Shown piece by piece: positions 43,067-54,165 of a DNA stretch of 64,000 bases. The notes beneath the pieces were generated by a model, which searched no databases, was not told the origin of the DNA, and saw only the letters and a program-made list of their open reading frames with translations. Source of the DNA: Eremomyces bilateralis CBS 781.70 (taxonomy: Eukaryota > Ascomycota > Dothideomycetes > Eremomycetales > Eremomycetaceae); contig NW_022985067.1 in assembly GCF_010015585.1 (NCBI RefSeq), positions 900,373 to 964,372 of the forward strand, given 5' to 3'. The stretch's first letter is position 1, and each line of letters opens with the position of its first letter. The translations under genes and the position numbers were made by a program.

Positions 43067-45337
43067 TCACACCCCCCAGATCTCATCCCACCACTTCTTC
43101 GGGCCCATCTCCAACGGCCCCTTCAACCTCCCCACCCTCGGCGGCCCCTCCCCCACCTCCCGCAAACACATCCACTCCCGAACACACCCCGGCACCTCCT
43201 CCTTCCGATGACTGACCACAATCAACCCCTGCTCCGCCCCCAACCCCTCCACTGTCACCCTACCCAACCGCGCCAGATCACTCTCATCCACCCCCGCCCG
43301 CGCACTCATCATCCGCTCCCGATTCACCCGCCGATGGATCTTCCGCTCCCCATGCGCCAGGAACAGCAGGCACCGTCCCCGCGCCCACTCGTCCATCCCG
43401 CTGAACGCCTCGTCCAGCACCACCAGATCCGGCCGCCCGATGATCGCCCGCAGGAACAGCGCCACCCGCTGCGCCGAGAACGAAAGCGCCCCGAACCTCA
43501 TCTCGTCCGCCCACCCCACGTCCGCGTCGCTGCTCTCCGCCCGGTTGAGGTCCGTGATCAGCGCTCGGAGGCGCGCCGACGACACCTCGTCGGGATCCAT
43601 CGACTCCTCGGCCGTCCCTGTGGAGTGGCGTGCCGCCGCGGCGCGCAGGCTCTTCTCCTGGGGTGGGCGGAAGCGGTACATCTGAACTTGCTGCCAGGCC
43701 GGGGGCTCGAGGGCGGGGTTCAGCTCGGCTTGGAACCAGCGGAGCACGGAGCTGACGCGCTTGTCGCGGTCGTAGGAGAGCTTGGGTTTCGCGAGGGGGG
43801 CGTCGGCCCAGGCGGACTCGATGGTGCGGCGGACGGAGAGGTGGCGGGGGAAGAAGGCGTGGACTTCAGGGGAGGAGTGGCCGACACGGGATTGGATGTC
43901 GAAGACGGAGATGCCGGGTTGGCCGGGGGAGGGGAGGCGGGAGCGACCGAAGAGCTGGACAGGCGCGGAGTACGTTTGGGGGTGGTCGGAGGTGATGAGG
44001 GAGATCACAGTGGTCTTCCCGGATCCGTTGGGTCCGAAGAGACCCCACCGTTCGCCCTGTCGGACCGTCCACCAGAGCCCTTCGCGCTCCTTGCCGCCGA
44101 CTTTCTTGGTCCAGTTGCCGAGGACTGCGGTGGATTGGTCGCCGTACTTGATCTTCACGCCCTTCATCTCTACCAGCGGCTTGCCTATCGGCGCAAGGGT
44201 CGTGTCCTCCAAGGTGAATCCGTCAATGCTCGTCTTCGGAATCGGGTCATATTTCGGGTCCTTAGAAGGTTGCTTCTGTTCGAGAGGAACCGCTCTTGGG
44301 ACACGCGACCGGTTCAGCCCGAGGATTGAGCCAACCTCCCATACCTGACTCCATTTCGGATCTACCCCGGTCGGATGAAGTCGCCCGATCGCTTCATGCT
44401 GCACGCGGATATATTCGAACACCTCCTCTTTCGGCCCCTGGGAAATCACGCGGAAATCATCCCCCACAAACATGACGTGGGACACCCAGTCCGGAATGAG
44501 GTCGTCCGGCCGCAACGACAGCACGAGCCGTGGATTCCGATGATCCGCCAAGTTCTGCAACACCGACGACAGCTTCACCACCGTCCTCGGATCCAACCCC
44601 ATGAACGGCCCATCCAACAGCAACAACTCCGGTCTCCCCATCAACGCCTTGCCCACCCTCGTCCGCCTCATCTGCCCATTGCTCAGATTACTAAGCGGCA
44701 TCTCCAACAACGGCTTCAACCGCAGCCGCTCCGCAATATCCTCAAGCAGCTCTTGAGGCGGCCGTGACTCTGCCAGCAGGGTCTCGTCCGGATTCAGCTC
44801 CGTGTCCCCCGTCAGGAAGTTCCGCACCGAGAAGTCGGTGACCTCGCGCCGCGCCTCGTAGCGTGCGCTCAGGTAGGCGCCGCGGAGGCTACTGTGTCCT
44901 ACGTTCCGTTCAGAGGCATCGAATCCAACATACTGGATGGCGATGGAAGGCGACCGGAGTCGTGAATCTTTTGCTGTGACCTCAGGGGAGGAGAGGTACG
45001 GAAATGTCCGCGCCGTTGGCGGGAGGCAGACATATTGACCTTGAAGGACATGGAGGAATGCGGTCCTTGCTGCCGACGACGTAGATAGCACACACCAGTT
45101 TTGTCTTTCAGGTGGGAATGAAGGGATCGAGTAGTTTAGCCCGGAGAATAATGTTGGGTCTATGTTGGACTCAACCTGGTCTCCGGCTGTCGGATGTACC
45201 GAAGCGGGATAGGAACGGTAGAATGTACCATTCTTGATGTCAACGAGAGGCGATGAGTGATTATGTACGGATCTAATCAGGCATTTGATATGCCATCGAT
45301 TGGTTCTCCGACTCCTCGAAATCGGAGAGTATCGCAT
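43067..45337 (-). CDS. Double ABC-type ATPase without membrane domain (ModF/YDR061W-like)
   Basis: Soluble protein of 756 aa with two nucleotide-binding domains and no transmembrane segments. Start is MRYSPISRSRRTNRWHIK; an in-frame GTG five codons upstream is ignored. The first about 30 residues are Arg-rich without acidic residues, suggesting mitochondrial import. NBD1 has no proper Walker A (LSTSSAARTAFLHVL in its place, about residue 85) but keeps signature LSNLSNGQMRR and LLLLDGPFMGLD (about 216-249). NBD2 has Walker A FGPNGSGKTT (about 434), a changed signature ALSFSAQRVALFL (about 617), Walker B LVVLDEAFSGMD and switch-His VVSHRKEE. The architecture matches fungal YDR061W-like proteins, whose function is unknown. 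The 434-codon antisense frame is a shadow. It is convergent with PDX3, 112 bases away. Confidence 0.88.
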   Translation of the reverse strand: MRYSPISRSRRTNRWHIKCLIRSVHNHSSPLVDIKNGTFYRSYPASVHPTAGDQVESNIDPTLFSGLNYSIPSFPPERQNWCVLSTSSAARTAFLHVLQGQYVCLPPTARTFPYLSSPEVTAKDSRLRSPSIAIQYVGFDASERNVGHSSLRGAYLSARYEARREVTDFSVRNFLTGDTELNPDETLLAESRPPQELLEDIAERLRLKPLLEMPLSNLSNGQMRRTRVGKALMGRPELLLLDGPFMGLDPRTVVKLSSVLQNLADHRNPRLVLSLRPDDLIPDWVSHVMFVGDDFRVISQGPKEEVFEYIRVQHEAIGRLHPTGVDPKWSQVWEVGSILGLNRSRVPRAVPLEQKQPSKDPKYDPIPKTSIDGFTLEDTTLAPIGKPLVEMKGVKIKYGDQSTAVLGNWTKKVGGKEREGLWWTVRQGERWGLFGPNGSGKTTVISLITSDHPQTYSAPVQLFGRSRLPSPGQPGISVFDIQSRVGHSSPEVHAFFPRHLSVRRTIESAWADAPLAKPKLSYDRDKRVSSVLRWFQAELNPALEPPAWQQVQMYRFRPPQEKSLRAAAARHSTGTAEESMDPDEVSSARLRALITDLNRAESSDADVGWADEMRFGALSFSAQRVALFLRAIIGRPDLVVLDEAFSGMDEWARGRCLLFLAHGERKIHRRVNRERMMSARAGVDESDLARLGRVTVEGLGAEQGLIVVSHRKEEVPGCVREWMCLREVGEGPPRVGRLKGPLEMGPKKWWDEIWGV

Positions 45338-45649
45338 GTCGACCGATTGCACAATGGTGAGTTGGAGTCATCCCGAAGTTCGTACTTATATATTGCGCGC
45401 CTGGTTTCCTCCGTCCACCGAAACAGCTTCCCCACTGAGCCATGAATTCGTTCAATTCCCCTGCAGATCCAACGTTCTGCAAGGGACCATGATTCCATGA
45501 AGCAAACTGCAGCTGTATTGTATACACACAGTTCACCTCTCGAAGCCGAGCAGCTCCTCAAACCACCTTACGATATCGCAGTCGAGCGATGTGAGCAGGG
45601 CCAGAGTACGCTGACCAAATAAACCTGGCGGGCTCGCAGGAGCCCCAGC
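45338..45649. other. Divergent promoter region ABC ATPase / GT2-like gene
   Basis: 312 bases between divergent start codons. No motif I can defend. Confidence 0.5.
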
Positions 45650-47731
45650 ATGGTCCCGTCGCGCTTCTTCCCTACAGACGAAGAGCTAGGGAAACGGGAC
45701 GACAACCGCAAACAACCGTGGCGAAGGAGAGGGTCGATGGCAGGGAGCGGGCCGTTACGATACCGGTGCAGGAGGAGACGGATTGTCCCGGTGATATTCC
45801 TGATATGCGCTCTTGTGTTCTACGTCACTCGTCGAGGCGGGTTCACAGAGTGGACGGTAGCATTCGGGGACAGCTCCTCGCCTTATGAAGAACCTACCGG
45901 CCGGCCTCCGGTTGGTCATGACGATCAAGTCCAGGCGAACATTCCGAATAAACATTATTACGATGGTCCGCTACGGTTCTTCCGACTCGCAGCGTCACTC
46001 CGGCACATCGACCACCCCTACGGCGGACAGAAGCACAGCCGCCATGTCCTCTTCGCCGCGTCGAGCCTCAAAAGCGCGTCGAGCCTCATCCCAATGGCAT
46101 GTGAGATGGCACATTGGGACAGGAACTACGTGCACATTATACTGCTCGGACGGAACAACTTGTCGCTGAAGGACGTCCAGGAAATCAATGGGGTGGACCC
46201 GGCCACATGCGATGTTATGTGGCATGACGGTAGATCGGACTTCGCGGAATACAGCACGGAAAAAAGAGCGCAGAGGAGTATCGCGGCCGCGATCATGCAT
46301 GTCAATATGGTTTTGTCTCCGAGGGCCGTGATCATCGATGATCCGACGGAGGAAGACGCGTTCTTCGTGACTGGCATTCGGGCGAAGGTGCATGAGCTTG
46401 GACTCTCGTTGATCGAGATCCCGAGAAAGGCGGCAGAGAGTCTAAGGTGGATTACAAGGCTGGACTCCTCATCGTTGCGCGCCTGGAATATCCCGACGAT
46501 CGACATCCTCGTTCATGCACCCACGGACTCGTCTGGATCATTGATCGGAATGATCAAGTCATTGCAAGCGACAGACTATAAAGGTCTTCCAACGCCGCGA
46601 TTGATCATCGAGCTCCCCGCAAATGCAGAGCCGTTCACACTCATGTTTCTGGACAATCTCGAATGGCCACCCCCTTCCTCTTCCCCATCAACCAGTCGGC
46701 GACCCAATCAGCTCATTCTCCGTCGTCGACTCCCAAGCCGACACCTCACCCCTGAAGAATCCTCTCTCCGATTCATGGAAGGATTCTTCCCTTCGAAGCC
46801 GGGAAACCATGCCGTCTTCGTCGTCTCCGCGCAGACGCAGCTATCCCCCACCTTCTACCATTACCTATACTTTACTCTTCTCGAGTACCGATACGGCCAG
46901 GTCTCCTCCTCGCTCATGGGAATCAGCCTGGACGTGCCTGACACGCATCTCAACGGCTCCGCTCCGTTCACCCAACCCCTCAGCTCCGATATCCGGAGCA
47001 AGAAATACCACACCAGCAAAGACTCCCCCGCCCCCTTCCTTTGGCAAGCACCGAACGCCAACGCCGCCCTCTACTTCGGCGACAAATGGCTCGAACTCCA
47101 ATCATTCCTCACCCAACGCATCTCCGCGTTCCACGACGGCAAGAAAACCTCCCCACGCACCAAGATCGTGTCCCCAACGTTGCCCGCGTGGACGGAATAT
47201 TTCCTTGAACTGATGCGCGCGCGCGGCTACTCGATGCTCTACCCCGGCCTCCTCAGCGCCTCCCACTCCTTGGTGACCGTGCATACCGAACTCTCCAACC
47301 CACCTGACGATTTCCCCCCCGCCAATCTCGACCTCCCCGACCCGCTTTCCGACACCCCGAACCCAAGAGGCCTCCCCCGTGACCCGCCTACTTCCTCCCC
47401 ACCCGACCTCTCCGAGCCATCCGAGCCGTTCCTCCCAGCATCTTTCTCCTCCACCCCTCTGCACACGGAACTCCCGCTCGCCGACTCCCAGCCGCTCCAC
47501 GTGCTGCTGCCATGGGACGGCGACCTCCCCGAGCTCATCGACCTCCCGCTCCTTTCACACGCGGGTGAGGAAACCAAGATGTCTGCGACTATCGACGCAG
47601 CGACGGCGTTCGCGGACACGTTTCGAGTCGATGTGGGAGGGTGTGATGCGGACGCGGCGGCGACGAAGCGGACGAGTGGAAGACGGGGGTCGACGGCGGA
47701 TGATTTGTTTTGTTTGGATGAGAGGGAGTAA
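45650..47731 (+). CDS. Type II membrane protein, glycosyltransferase-2-like
   Basis: 693 aa, no introns. A short cytosolic tail with RRRGS and RYRCRRRR precedes one membrane helix at about 44-60 (IVPVIFLICALVFYV), so the catalytic part should face the Golgi/ER lumen. The conserved core (about 130-560) has RHVLFAASSLKSASSLIPMA, HIILLGRNNLSLKDVQEING, AVIIDDPTEEDAFFVTGI, PTDSSGSLIGMIKSL, GLPTPRLIIELP and YHYLYFTLLEYRYG. These resemble fungal proteins annotated as glycosyltransferase family 2. The acceptor and sugar are unknown. A classical DxD is not obvious; IDDP may serve. The C-terminal about 150 residues are Pro/Ser-rich and low in complexity. The family call rests on recollection of similar fungal proteins. 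Confidence 0.72.
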   Translation: MVPSRFFPTDEELGKRDDNRKQPWRRRGSMAGSGPLRYRCRRRRIVPVIFLICALVFYVTRRGGFTEWTVAFGDSSSPYEEPTGRPPVGHDDQVQANIPNKHYYDGPLRFFRLAASLRHIDHPYGGQKHSRHVLFAASSLKSASSLIPMACEMAHWDRNYVHIILLGRNNLSLKDVQEINGVDPATCDVMWHDGRSDFAEYSTEKRAQRSIAAAIMHVNMVLSPRAVIIDDPTEEDAFFVTGIRAKVHELGLSLIEIPRKAAESLRWITRLDSSSLRAWNIPTIDILVHAPTDSSGSLIGMIKSLQATDYKGLPTPRLIIELPANAEPFTLMFLDNLEWPPPSSSPSTSRRPNQLILRRRLPSRHLTPEESSLRFMEGFFPSKPGNHAVFVVSAQTQLSPTFYHYLYFTLLEYRYGQVSSSLMGISLDVPDTHLNGSAPFTQPLSSDIRSKKYHTSKDSPAPFLWQAPNANAALYFGDKWLELQSFLTQRISAFHDGKKTSPRTKIVSPTLPAWTEYFLELMRARGYSMLYPGLLSASHSLVTVHTELSNPPDDFPPANLDLPDPLSDTPNPRGLPRDPPTSSPPDLSEPSEPFLPASFSSTPLHTELPLADSQPLHVLLPWDGDLPELIDLPLLSHAGEETKMSATIDAATAFADTFRVDVGGCDADAAATKRTSGRRGSTADDLFCLDERE

Positions 47732-48294
47732 GGGATGACTTGTAAAATGATCTCATATGTTTAGATCCACTCTAGGTTGGTTCGCGATACCACGCGTACT
47801 CGCACGCACTGGATGGGTGTGTCGTTGCATTTACGTCTAATTTCATTGATGTAGGTGACTCTTCGGGAGACTTTATCATACATGTAATCGTACAAGGGAA
47901 TGTGGAACATGTAAGCTCAGGGTACCGGACCCAATAGCATTGATCTTTGCAGCCTCCACACTGGAGACGGGGCATGGATCTAAGTCTATCTTGCTCGCGG
48001 TGGATCCGCTGAGCGGCGCGTCGCTTCGTAACTTTCGTATCAGCTGTTCGTGAACCGAAAATGGGATATTCGTCCGCGTCTCTGCCATCCGATTGGTGTC
48101 TGGCTCGCGGAAAACTCCTCCGCGCTCTGCGCATCGTCCCGCTGTCTTTAGGTCCGACCAGTATCCATCTCCACCGTCATATATCATTCATCGTCAACGT
48201 TCGGTTCGCATCAGGCTTGTCCAAATCTCGTATTCTACCCCTTCGCCTACTCAAACGCTATCTTCAAGGTCAACCCCTCACCGCACCCAGCGCG
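47732..48294. other. Convergent 3' region GT2-like / bZIP
   Basis: About 560 bases with only short shadow frames. Probably 3' UTRs. Confidence 0.5.
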
Positions 48295-49442
48295 TTACTG
48301 TATCCCCCCCAACCCCGAATACCGATCCATCACGTCGAACACCACGCTATTCTGTACGTGACAATCGCGCTCCGCGCTCGCGCACCCTAGTTCTGTCTCC
48401 ACCTCCTGGCCCATCTGCGCGCCGGGTCGTTGGCTGCGGATCATGGAGGCGGCGTAGAGGCAGGATGTGGAGTCGGGAGGGTAGGCGGTGTCGACTGAAG
48501 AGATTGGGGTGTGGACGTTGGTTGGTAAGGAGGGTGGTTGCTGGGGGTTTGGGTTTGGGCGGGTGGGGTAGATGTGGGTGAAAGGGTCGGGGTGGTAATA
48601 GGCACTATGGGTTGGGGGAACTTGGGACGGGACGGAGTAGTGGACAGAGTATTGTTGGGTAGAATACGGGTTCGATAGAGTGTGATAGGAGTCCGGTGGA
48701 AAATTCGGGGGGCGAACGTAGGGAACTGCGAATGGTGGCTCGGCGGAATGGGATGGGAGGGTTATCTCGTTGATCGGTGACTCGGTCGAGGGTTGCGAAG
48801 AAAATGGATGGTAGACCGACGTATCGGTTTCGATGGAAGCGGAAGTTTGCCCTTTGGTGGTGGTTTGATTTGTAGGTTGAAGGAACGATGAGGGGGAAGG
48901 TGGCTGTGAAGGTGAACCGCGTAATTGGAATGTCTGCACTGGTTGCACTGGGAGGATGTTCGTCGCTGTCGGTGGCTGTGAGCTAGATCGCGACACCGAA
49001 TCTTGAGATGACGATCGCCTCGATAACATCGGTATCGCGGGTTTGCATCGTCTCCTCGTCGCCAAGAGCGTCGCCAAGTTGGCGCCGGCAGCCTTTCCCC
49101 CTTCGTCGTGTATCGGAGATGGAACGGACGCGGTGGTCGGCTCCGTCTGCATCATTAGATCGATGTCGGCATCCGACAACCCACGCTGTTGCAGAATGGC
49201 GCGCAGCTTTTTATTTTCGTCCAGGACCTTTCGTGCGGCGGCCTGGATCTCGGCCGACGCTTCCACGCCCATCTGCTCGCAGTGACGGTATTTCTCTTCC
49301 AGCTCTTGTAAATACTCTTTCCGACGAGCGCGCGAACGTCGTTGATTGTCGCGGATGCGCGCCAGGTTGGCGCTGTTTCTCTGCCATTCGTGAGCTTATG
49401 ACTCGCCATGCGGTCCACCGTTTATTAACATACCTCATCCAT
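48295..49442 (-). CDS. bZIP transcription factor
   Basis: Fungal bZIP regulator of 364 aa from two exons, 49442-49434 (9 nt: Met-Asp-Glu) and 49380-48295. The 53-nt intron has GTATGT and GGCAG ends and a GCTCAC branch-like site. The second exon starts RNSANLARIRDNQRRSRARR, a basic region with the invariant Asn and Arg (N-x7-R type). It continues into a leucine-zipper-like helix (EYLQELEEKYRHCEQM, then AARKVLDENKKLRAILQQRG). The remainder is Ser/Pro/Gln/Tyr-rich, probably a disordered activation region, ending in CASAERDCHVQNSVVFDVMD. The same arrangement occurs in fungal-specific bZIPs of unknown target. Using only the ATG at 49272 would lose the DNA-binding region, so the two-exon model is preferred. 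Confidence 0.87.
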
Positions 49443-51832
49443 AGCTTCGGATCGTCCTCTACTCTTCCAACCTCTCATGAGGTTGTGTGATAATATGGGA
49501 AGCTAGGAAGATTTTCCTATTGTTTCAGCCTTCTCACTGGTATTAACTGAGCATCGACAGACGACATGGTCATCGACGAGCGAGGAACTCTGATATTCAA
49601 ATATAGCAGCCAAAATCGAATGGGGTAATTAAGTCCAGACTAGTCCGCTCTTAATCTAGGGTTGAATATGGTTGAGCTTAATAGCTGGGACTGAAGATGG
49701 TAAAGAGGATGATTCCCCTCTCACGATCTGACATGAACGCAAACTCTTTAACAGTACCCGATCCAGCTAATTGAGGCAATATGCATGGTGTCTCACCGCC
49801 ACCACGCACAATTTTACGTTGATTTGGATGGAAAATATAGCCACCCACAGCCAAGGGGAAGACAAGGAGCTTGGTTATTCGTGGACAGCCGTGCGGGTGT
49901 TGGGGTCAAGTAAGGAAAGCATTCCGGATCCACCGATATTTTCAGGGTTTTCTGGTTTCCCTGGCTTTGTCGTTTGCCGCCACGCTTGAAAGGGATGGTT
50001 ATTAGGCCGTTTAGGGGTACAGTTCTGAACTTCGGAGGGCTTGCAGCCTGCAGGAGTAAGGACAGGACCGAAGGCAAACGACTCGGCCACAAAAGTCCAA
50101 ATGTACGGAGTAGATCCCGGGACATTTGATTCAGTTTTGAGGTTCCTGACAGCCGAATTGTCCCATTCAGCCGGCCAACCCCGGCGTCGATCATGCCGCG
50201 ATTTGTCAAACCACTTCTTGGTAAAAAACATATGCCATCAAATGTCAATATCTCATATCTACGTAGAAGATCTCCATGTCGAAGGCGATGACGACAGACG
50301 ACGTTGCCTGCTCAGATTCGATATCCCAATTCGTCTGGTATCATGACATCTCAGCCGGCTCTAGCCGCTCTGCATATTGCGTTTTACTTCCCATTCGGGG
50401 TTCATATTCCCGGATAGATTGGACCTCAAGAAACGCATCATCGACGCGAATACGGAGTAGGTCAAGTAGCATCGGAATGATTCGAATGTTGGGAGTTGAT
50501 TCAGGGTTGTTTGATGAGTTCTAGCGCCCTTCTGGAAAGTTGCCTGGTATGTATGTAAGATCGCCAAATGCCCTGGTCGGCTGGTCCACTGGGCACTGCT
50601 CCATCAACGATTTTTTCGGAGATCACTGCCGAATGATTAAAGTTAACACTGTCCCCTTTCTAGTTTCCATCGAAGCCGTAGAGGATGTCCTCATGGTACT
50701 ACATACAGGTACCTAATTGCAAGGGACGTCATTGACAGATCATTAGGATTCCAGTGGCGCTCAAGTAATATCACCATTTACCAGGTCGTTGAAAATCCCA
50801 AATTCGGGACTGATTCCCGACCGTAATTAGAATACAGATACTAGTATCTCGGTGATTTCTTTTAGCAACTCGGAGGCTCTCTATCGTCATTGGTTCGTGT
50901 CTCGGGGTCCGCCTGCATCGGCCGTATCCAACCGTATGTGTAACCATACTGTCTAGTTTGAATAGTTCCTGGCTGCTTCCATTTATCTTGGCTCGTCGCG
51001 TGAAGCCGTGGCGTGTGACGCAGGCGCCAAATGTTCGAGGTAAAGCCACACTTTGAGATGTCTCCGATAGGTGCGGTTGGGTGCTTGGGTCTGTTCATTG
51101 CCACCGGATCTGCTGGGTCCTGTCGATTACAGACGCATCAGCCACACCAGACACAATTCCACAGCATGATGGCAAAATTCCATCGTGGGCCCGCATGCAA
51201 ATGCAGTCTGAGTAAGGTTTCCTGGCCTATCGCGGCAACACCGGTTTCGGAGGCGTAGGCGATTCAGCGTGGCAAGGTCGTTCATACAGACGCGTAAACA
51301 GGCATCCGTTCCGCAGCCATGGCTAAGGGTGACCCGTTTGACTGGATTCGAGAGAATTGAGGCCACTGCCGCGGCTGTTCTTCGTGTGGGAGTAAATTTG
51401 CCCTCCTGAATATGACTCAATACTATATTGCTCGCGAATGAGACTGCAGAGGTGCAGAAGAGAAGAGCCTAGGTGACAGGAGACGTCATTGCAGGGGCAT
51501 CTGGTTCCTACGCGTGGCTGGTGACTCCCTGGGCGATGCATCGAGATGCGGATACTTACCTATGCGAATCCAATCAAGCTGAAGTATCTCGTCTAGTTCC
51601 GTCTGTTCCGATGATGGTTGACCGCAAGGCATTACACATGTTTTATTGCTCCCTAGGAGCGGGAGGTGTCATGTCAAACATTTATCCAATTCTGAGACAA
51701 GGAGGAGACACCTGTTCCAACGCCATTGCCCCCAAACGTCCTCTGATAGATCCAGTACAGACTCCTCCTGAACTCGATCGTATAACCCCAACAAGAACAA
51801 CCACAGACTGGGAAGCAATTGCTCGACATCAT
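49443..51832. other. Intergenic bZIP / GMF
   Basis: About 2.4 kb. Contains the bZIP promoter. Open frames of up to about 140 codons on either strand (e.g. 49814-50248 minus; 51473-51853 plus, which lacks an early ATG) do not resemble anything I know. No repeats or RNA genes recognised. Confidence 0.45.
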
Positions 51833-52603
51833 CTAATCAGCACCCTCCAGTAGCTTCTCTTCAATACTTTCCAAGTCCTCCACTTCCTCAATCTCAACGA
51901 CCTTTCCCACCTCCGCCGTGCTTCGCATGAGCTCCTTGGCGCCGGCGTATAACATCCGTACCTCTTGGTTGCAGTTGACCGGTAGGTAATAGAGCATGAC
52001 GTAGGGGACGGAGAGGCGGCCGGAGGGCTGCGGCTGGGTTAGTATCAACGACCTGGGTGAATGTGCCAAAAGAAACAGGAGAATGTCGCTGAGGCGTTGA
52101 CTCGTACCAGGGTGAGTGGATAGGATAATAGGACGTATCGAGGCGCGTGATCGGGTAGTTCATCCCCTAAGGCAGATATGTCGGTGTACACCTCTCCATC
52201 TTCGGGGGATATTTCCAGGGTTTTTTTGTCGATTGAATCTACGGAAGATGTGATAAGCCATTGTCCTCCCACTTGCAGCCGAACAGATGGCAAATGATGT
52301 GATCGTAAAGCATAACTCTTGAGTCGACACCCCGATCTGATGTACAGGAAATCGAATGATAGTAGAGAAGCAGACTCGATTACAAGACTGTCGACAATGA
52401 CTGAAAATGACTCAATATAACGGAACAGACAAGGGATGTCCATACAAATGACCGCCTGAGGATCCTTTGCACGAGAGGTTCCTAGGCGGAATTTCCGTAG
52501 TCTATCTTTTGTCTCCTGGGAGAAGGTATAAAGCCGTGACTCTGATGCCTATAATACCTGATCAACTCATTTCCATGATAAGACGCTCAAGAACACATAC
52601 CAT
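51833..52603 (-). CDS. GMF1: Glia maturation factor homolog (ADF-H domain, Arp2/3 debranching)
   Basis: GMF-type ADF-homology protein that binds Arp2/3 complex and promotes actin branch disassembly (Gmf1/Aim7 in yeasts). Four coding exons, 52603-52601, 52548-52446, 52238-52108 and 52027-51833, give 143 aa. The first coding exon is just ATG, directly followed by GTATGT. Exon 2 encodes ASESRLYTFSQETKDRLRKF and ends QAVI plus one base, which the next exon completes to Tyr (VIYSIDKKTLEI). Then come PDHAPRYVLLSYPLTL / PSGRLSVPYVMLYYLPVNC, YAGAKELMRSTAEV and the acidic end. Introns are 52, 207 and 80 nt. The joined product aligns along the whole family length, which supports every junction. Confidence 0.93.
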
Positions 52604-53019
52604 GATTGCGGGGGGGGGTTGGAGTTGGAGGGAGCGCGGCGGTGTAACCAGCAAACAATCACCTTGTATATTACGTGAAAAGCTTGGCTGGAGGGATCCA
52701 AGCCCGTACTATATAAGATGAATCGTAACAATGATGTATAAATACCAGTACTGTGAATATAGTTGATGTCTGTTGACAATGATATTGCTATTGTTCAACA
52801 CAAAGCCCACGTGCCCCTCTCTGCACAACAATGAGCACCCCACTTCCGAGATTGACCGCTCGGCGCTCTCACAGCTCACTCATGAATTCACCATCCCACC
52901 GAAGCTAGACCCATCCAGGCTTCCGCTGTCGTGATATCAAGCTCTGCTGTGAACCGTTTCTCGGAATCCTTTCAACCTTCTCTGCCATGCTATCTGTCAT
53001 CTAACCTGTGAATATCCTC
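52604..53019. other. Divergent promoter region GMF / MoCF protein
   Basis: 416 bases, with a run of nine G just upstream of the GMF start (52610-52618). Otherwise nothing notable. Confidence 0.5.
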
Positions 53020-54165
53020 ATGTTACCCCGCTTAAATCAATTGGGAAGACAATTGATCAAGCCGCGACCAAACTCCCTGCACATATCCACGCCTGTCAGT
53101 ACTGCAATACCCACCGCTCGGAAGATGGCGACCCCCGTAACAGCCGCGAATGTCTCACCGATCGAGACGGCTGCCGCCCTCATCATCGGGGATGAAGTGC
53201 TTGGAGGCAAGGTGAGAGACTAGGTCCGATCCATCGACTTTGAGCTCCAAGCTGACCTGCAAACAGACCGTCGACACGAACTCCGCCTACTTCGCCCGAT
53301 ACTGCTTCTCACTAGGCATCAACCTGAAGCGAATCGAAGTGATCGCCGACGAGGAGGACGAGATCATCGAAGCGGTACGGCGGATGAGCAAGAACTACGA
53401 CTTCGTCGTCACTAGCGGCGGCATCGGACCGACGTGAGCTGCATCCCTCCCCGTCTCCGGCTTCCACTGACATCTTCTGACCATTAGACATGACGATATC
53501 ACCTACCAATCCATAGCCAAGGCGTTCAACCTTCCTCTAACCCTACACGACGAGGCCTTCGCGCGCATGAAGAAACTCTCAAGACCGCATCCGTCCCAAG
53601 CGAACTTCGATTGGGACGTCCCGTCGCCAGCGTTAAATGCGAAGAAACGAATGGTAGAAATTCCGTATGACACATCGAAGCCAGACTCCGATCAAGTGAT
53701 CTTCGTATCCGACGACCTCTGGGTGCCGCTCAGCGTCGTCAACGGCAACATCCACATCCTCCCTGGCGTGCCCCGAGTACGTTCCATCCCCTTCATGCTT
53801 CCAAATCCCACCACTAACCCCCCCAGCTCTTCGAGAAAATCCTCGACACTTACAAACCCCGCCTCGTCCCCCGCCTCTCCGACCCCGAAGGCAAAGGCGT
53901 CTACCGCATCATCATCTCCACGCCCCTCCCCGAATCAGAGGTGGCGCCGTTCCTCACCGAGCTTGCCGCGAAGGTCGAGCCGCGCGGCATCAAGGTCGGA
54001 AGCTATCCGCGCTGGGGGAAGCGACACAACACAGTGACGTTGGTAGGGCGCGATCGCGCGTTCATGGACGGCTTGGTGGCGGAGGTGGAGGGAGGGGTCC
54101 AGGGGAAGAAGGTGGATTATGAAGGTCAGGATGATGAGACGAATGGGTTTAATAAGAATTTCTAG
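53020..54165 (+). CDS. MoCF-biosynthesis (CinA/MogA-like) domain protein
   Basis: Protein with the molybdopterin-binding (MoaB/MogA/CinA-N) fold, related to yeast YMR178W and to FAD-synthase N-terminal domains. Exons are 53020-53211, 53267-53433, 53488-53776 and 53827-54165 (328 aa). Introns are 55, 54 and 50 nt. Start [19 protein letters not shown] gives a basic presequence of about 35 residues, suggesting mitochondria; the next ATG (53125, MATPVTAAN) would give a cytosolic form. Motifs: [37 protein letters not shown] (the MoCF phosphate-binding loop, completed by splicing), and [17 protein letters not shown]. The C-terminal part ends in [20 protein letters not shown]. Substrate not known; a role in molybdenum cofactor synthesis is not implied. 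Confidence 0.9.

Noticed and set aside
43025-44329. 434-codon plus-strand frame opposite the ABC ATPase
   Set aside because: Pro/His/Arg-rich then Gly/Glu-rich translation typical of a shadow; the minus strand carries Walker and signature motifs.
49814-50248. 144-codon minus-strand frame
   Set aside because: No recognisable family, atypical composition for neighbouring genes, and an overlapping alternative frame of similar length.
51473-51853. 126-codon plus-strand frame upstream of GMF
   Set aside because: Begins with GTG rather than ATG, has no recognisable domain, and overlaps the end of the GMF gene.
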